This document shows positions 62,110 through 64,000 of a stretch of DNA of 64,000 nucleotides, piece after piece. The stretch spans positions 1 to 64,000 of the forward strand of contig NZ_ABLD01000010.1 in NCBI RefSeq assembly GCF_000172415.1, in the 5' to 3' direction. A model generated the notes under the pieces. That model made no database searches. It was not told where the DNA came from and worked only from the letters and a program-made list of their open reading frames with translations. Both the position numbers and the translations under genes were made by a program. The DNA is from Paraburkholderia graminis C4D1M. Lineage in GTDB: Bacteria; Pseudomonadota; Gammaproteobacteria; Burkholderiales; Burkholderiaceae. Positions within the stretch are counted from its first letter, which is position 1; every line of letters starts with the position of its first letter.

Positions 62110-62139
62110 AAAAAAGGACACTTGCGAGTGTCCTTTTTT
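62110..62139 (+). terminator. Intrinsic terminator after the transglycosylase gene
   Basis: AAAAAAGGACACT, loop TGCG, AGTGTCCTTTTTT: a 13-bp stem including the A/T tails. Confidence 0.93.
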
Positions 62140-62238
62140 GCGTTTGGAGGGCTGGTTGTGGGGTTGGCGGTTAGATGGCTGCTGCCACTGGCCTCGCAAC
62201 TACGCGACCGACGCGCCTACATCAGCCGCCACACCTCG

Positions 62239-63435
62239 CTACTTTCGCCCAAAAAGCCCCGCAAGGCGCTCGACCGCTTCCTCGAGCTTCGGATACGCGG
62301 TCGCATACGACAGCCGGATATATTGCTTCGGCGCATGCGTGCCGAAGTCCATCCCCGGCACCAGCACGACGCCTGCGTCGTGCAGCATCGCCTTGGTGAG
62401 CGCCGAACTGTCGCCGGCGGCAGGGTGATTGACGGTCCCGCAGTCGGCGTACACGTAGAACGCGCCGTCGGGCATGACCGGCACCGTGAAGCCGAGCGAT
62501 TGCAAGGCCGGCGCGATGAAATCGCGGCGTCGCTTGAACTCCAGACGGCGCGCTTCGTAAGTCGCGATGGTTTGCGGTTCGAAGCACGCGAGCGCCGCGT
62601 GCTGCGCCAACGCCGACGCGCAGATGAAAAGGTTCTGCGCCAACTTCTCGAACGCGCTCACCATGCCCGGCGGGACCACGAGCCAGCCGAGGCGCCAGCC
62701 TGTCATGTTGAAGTACTTGGAGAAGCTGTTGACGGTGATCACATCCTCGCCGTATGACAGCGCGGAGATTGGCTTCGCGTCGTAGCTCAAGCCCTGGTAG
62801 ATTTCGTCGACGATCGTGAAGCCGCCGCGCGTGCGCACCGCCTTGACAATGCGCTCGAGTTCGGCCGGTTCGATCGAAGTGCCGGTCGGATTGGACGGCG
62901 ACGCGAGCAGCACGCCGCGCGTGCGCTCGTTCCACAGCCGTTCGACGTCGGCGGCGGTCAACTGGAAGCGTTCGGCAGGGCCGCTCGGCACCATCACCGG
63001 CTTGCCTTCGGCGGCGATCACGAAATGGCGGTTGCACGGGTAGCAGGGGTCGGGCATCAGCACTTCGTCGTCGCGATCGACCAGGGCCGCGCACGCCAGC
63101 AGCAACGCCGCCGACGCGCCCGCGGTCACCACGATTCGCGCAGGATCGACGTTGACGCCGTAGACCTCCGCGTAGTGGGCCGAAATCGCTTCACGCAGTG
63201 TGTGCAGGCCGAGCGCGCTGGTGTATTGCGTGACGCCGCGGCGCAGCGCGTTCGCGGCTGCCTCGATGACCGGTTCCGGCGCGGTGAAGTCCGGTTCGCC
63301 GATCCCCATGTGAATGATGTCGCGCCCCTCGCGCTCGAGAAGCGCGGCCTCTTTGGCCAGCTCCATCACGTAGAAAGGCTGAATGGAGTCGACGCGTGCG
63401 GCGAGCCGCATAAGAGGTTCGGTCACGGAGTTCAT
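62239..63435 (-). CDS. Class I/II PLP-dependent aminotransferase
   Basis: This 398-residue fold-type I aminotransferase has MGIGEPDFTAPEPVIEAAAN, the asparagine-proline segment LLASPSNPTGTSIE, the PLP lysine in NSFSKYFNMTGWRLGWLVV and the C-terminal arginine region KQYIRLSYATAYPKLEEAVE. It is of the aspartate-aminotransferase-like group; the true substrate (aspartate, alanine, aromatic) is not clear. It lies downstream of nusB on the same strand with a gap of about 150 nt. Confidence 0.93.
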   Translation of the reverse strand: MNSVTEPLMRLAARVDSIQPFYVMELAKEAALLEREGRDIIHMGIGEPDFTAPEPVIEAAANALRRGVTQYTSALGLHTLREAISAHYAEVYGVNVDPARIVVTAGASAALLLACAALVDRDDEVLMPDPCYPCNRHFVIAAEGKPVMVPSGPAERFQLTAADVERLWNERTRGVLLASPSNPTGTSIEPAELERIVKAVRTRGGFTIVDEIYQGLSYDAKPISALSYGEDVITVNSFSKYFNMTGWRLGWLVVPPGMVSAFEKLAQNLFICASALAQHAALACFEPQTIATYEARRLEFKRRRDFIAPALQSLGFTVPVMPDGAFYVYADCGTVNHPAAGDSSALTKAMLHDAGVVLVPGMDFGTHAPKQYIRLSYATAYPKLEEAVERLAGLFGRK

Positions 63436-63587
63436 TCGATTAAATCCAGTTCAAAAGCAGAAACCGGACGGCGCCTTGCGCGTTGACACATGCGCACGGC
63501 GGCGTCCTTACAGCGATTCGTTCCAATCCGGCCGATGCGCGGCTGCGGCAGCGGCGTTGCGCACCTGAGCCCGCCGCACTCTGACGC

Positions 63588-64000
63588 CTAGCGCTTGCGA
63601 GCCGCTTCGATCTCCGCCGCGCGCAGCTTGGCAGCCAGCTTGTCCAGCACGCCGTTCACGTACTTGTAGCCGTCCACGCCGCCAAACGTCTTGGCGAGCT
63701 CGACGGCTTCGTTGATCACCACGCGATAAGGAATGTCGACGTGATTCTTCAGCTCGAATGCGGCGACCAGCAGCACCGCGCGTTCGACCGGCGACAACTG
63801 CTCGATCGGACGGTCGAGACACGGAGCGATGTCGGCCGACAGCGCCTCCGAATCGCGGATCACGCCATGCAGAATCGCGTCCAGATGCTCATGATCCGCT
63901 TTGTCGAAGCCCTGCGCGCCGCGCAGTTGCGCGTCGATCTCACCGCCGGGCGAACCCGACAGCAGCCACTGATAAAGCCCCTGCGTGGCCAGTTCGCGGG
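63588..64000 (-). CDS. nusB: Transcription antitermination factor NusB (5' end outside window)
   Basis: NusB with NusE forms the antitermination complex for rRNA operons. The visible 136 codons include RELATQGLYQWLLSGSPGGE, ADHEHLDAILHGVIRDS and the C-terminal PYRVVINEAVELAKTFGGVD followed by KYVNGVLDKLAA. The normal length is about 145, so roughly ten N-terminal residues lie beyond the right edge. ribH, the usual upstream neighbour, is not visible. Confidence 0.96.
   Translation of the reverse strand, partial: RELATQGLYQWLLSGSPGGEIDAQLRGAQGFDKADHEHLDAILHGVIRDSEALSADIAPCLDRPIEQLSPVERAVLLVAAFELKNHVDIPYRVVINEAVELAKTFGGVDGYKYVNGVLDKLAAKLRAAEIEAARKR

Overview
The window looks like part of the main chromosome of a Burkholderia-group betaproteobacterium, most likely Paraburkholderia. 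This rests on high GC, the sequence style of the housekeeping proteins, and the gene clusters clpS-clpA, ribF-ileS-lspA-coaBC, nadA-nadC/nadB, rpmB-rpmG-radC, FKBP-ispH and liv. No rRNA, insertion sequence, prophage or CRISPR array was seen. There are two tRNA genes, Leu(CAA) and Gly(CCC), and about 56 protein genes. The left edge (1-536) holds no convincing gene. The right edge cuts through nusB.

Layout. 0.5-3.1 kb: clpS-clpA. 3.2-10.7 kb: a minus-strand housekeeping series (ribF, ileS, lspA, coaBC, a luciferase-like oxidoreductase, dut). 10.8-15.5 kb: purN, an RsmB-type rRNA methyltransferase, a MscS channel and a fatty-acid desaturase. 15.6-19.4 kb: de novo NAD synthesis (nadA-nadC convergent with nadB). 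19.6-22.7 kb: rpmG, rpmB, radC, FKBP-ispH. 23.2-28.3 kb: a complete branched-chain amino-acid ABC importer (livK, then livHMGF). 28.5-35.2 kb: GNAT, an acetylornithine-type aminotransferase behind an apparent attenuator, a ferredoxin-flavin reductase, an SDR protein, a small membrane protein, rsuA and an MFS carrier. 35.4-44.9 kb: an eight-gene peptide uptake and hydrolysis operon (rpiR, iaaA, gsiABCD, a P1-family peptidase, an M55 D-aminopeptidase). 44.9-64 kb: alpha/beta hydrolase, a disrupted amino-acid permease, tRNA-Leu, hemN, small envelope genes, uppP, trmB, an SLT-domain protein beside tRNA-Gly, YggT, a DUF2520-type Rossmann protein, a threonine-dehydratase-like enzyme, a LysE exporter, ubiD, a membrane-bound lytic transglycosylase, an aminotransferase and nusB.

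Three observations deserve most attention. First, the acetylornithine aminotransferase gene is preceded by a good promoter, a 16-codon reading frame with four consecutive arginine codons and an intrinsic terminator, which is the layout of an arginine attenuator. Second, the amino-acid permease at 46.2-47.6 kb is broken only by about eleven one-base insertions packed into roughly 90 bp, nearly all lengthening existing base runs. Removing them restores a perfect family sequence, which suggests a base-calling artefact rather than decay. Third, the isoaspartyl peptidase/glutathione-type importer cluster carries two extra unusual peptidases and a sugar-phosphate-type regulator, which suggests scavenging of peptides with non-standard bonds. 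Smaller points are an NtrC-like box upstream of livK, a candidate small RNA at 52.6 kb, an 11-bp copy of the tRNA-Gly 3' end flanking a signal-less transglycosylase gene, and several genes whose -10 box sits so close to the start codon that their mRNAs should be leaderless.
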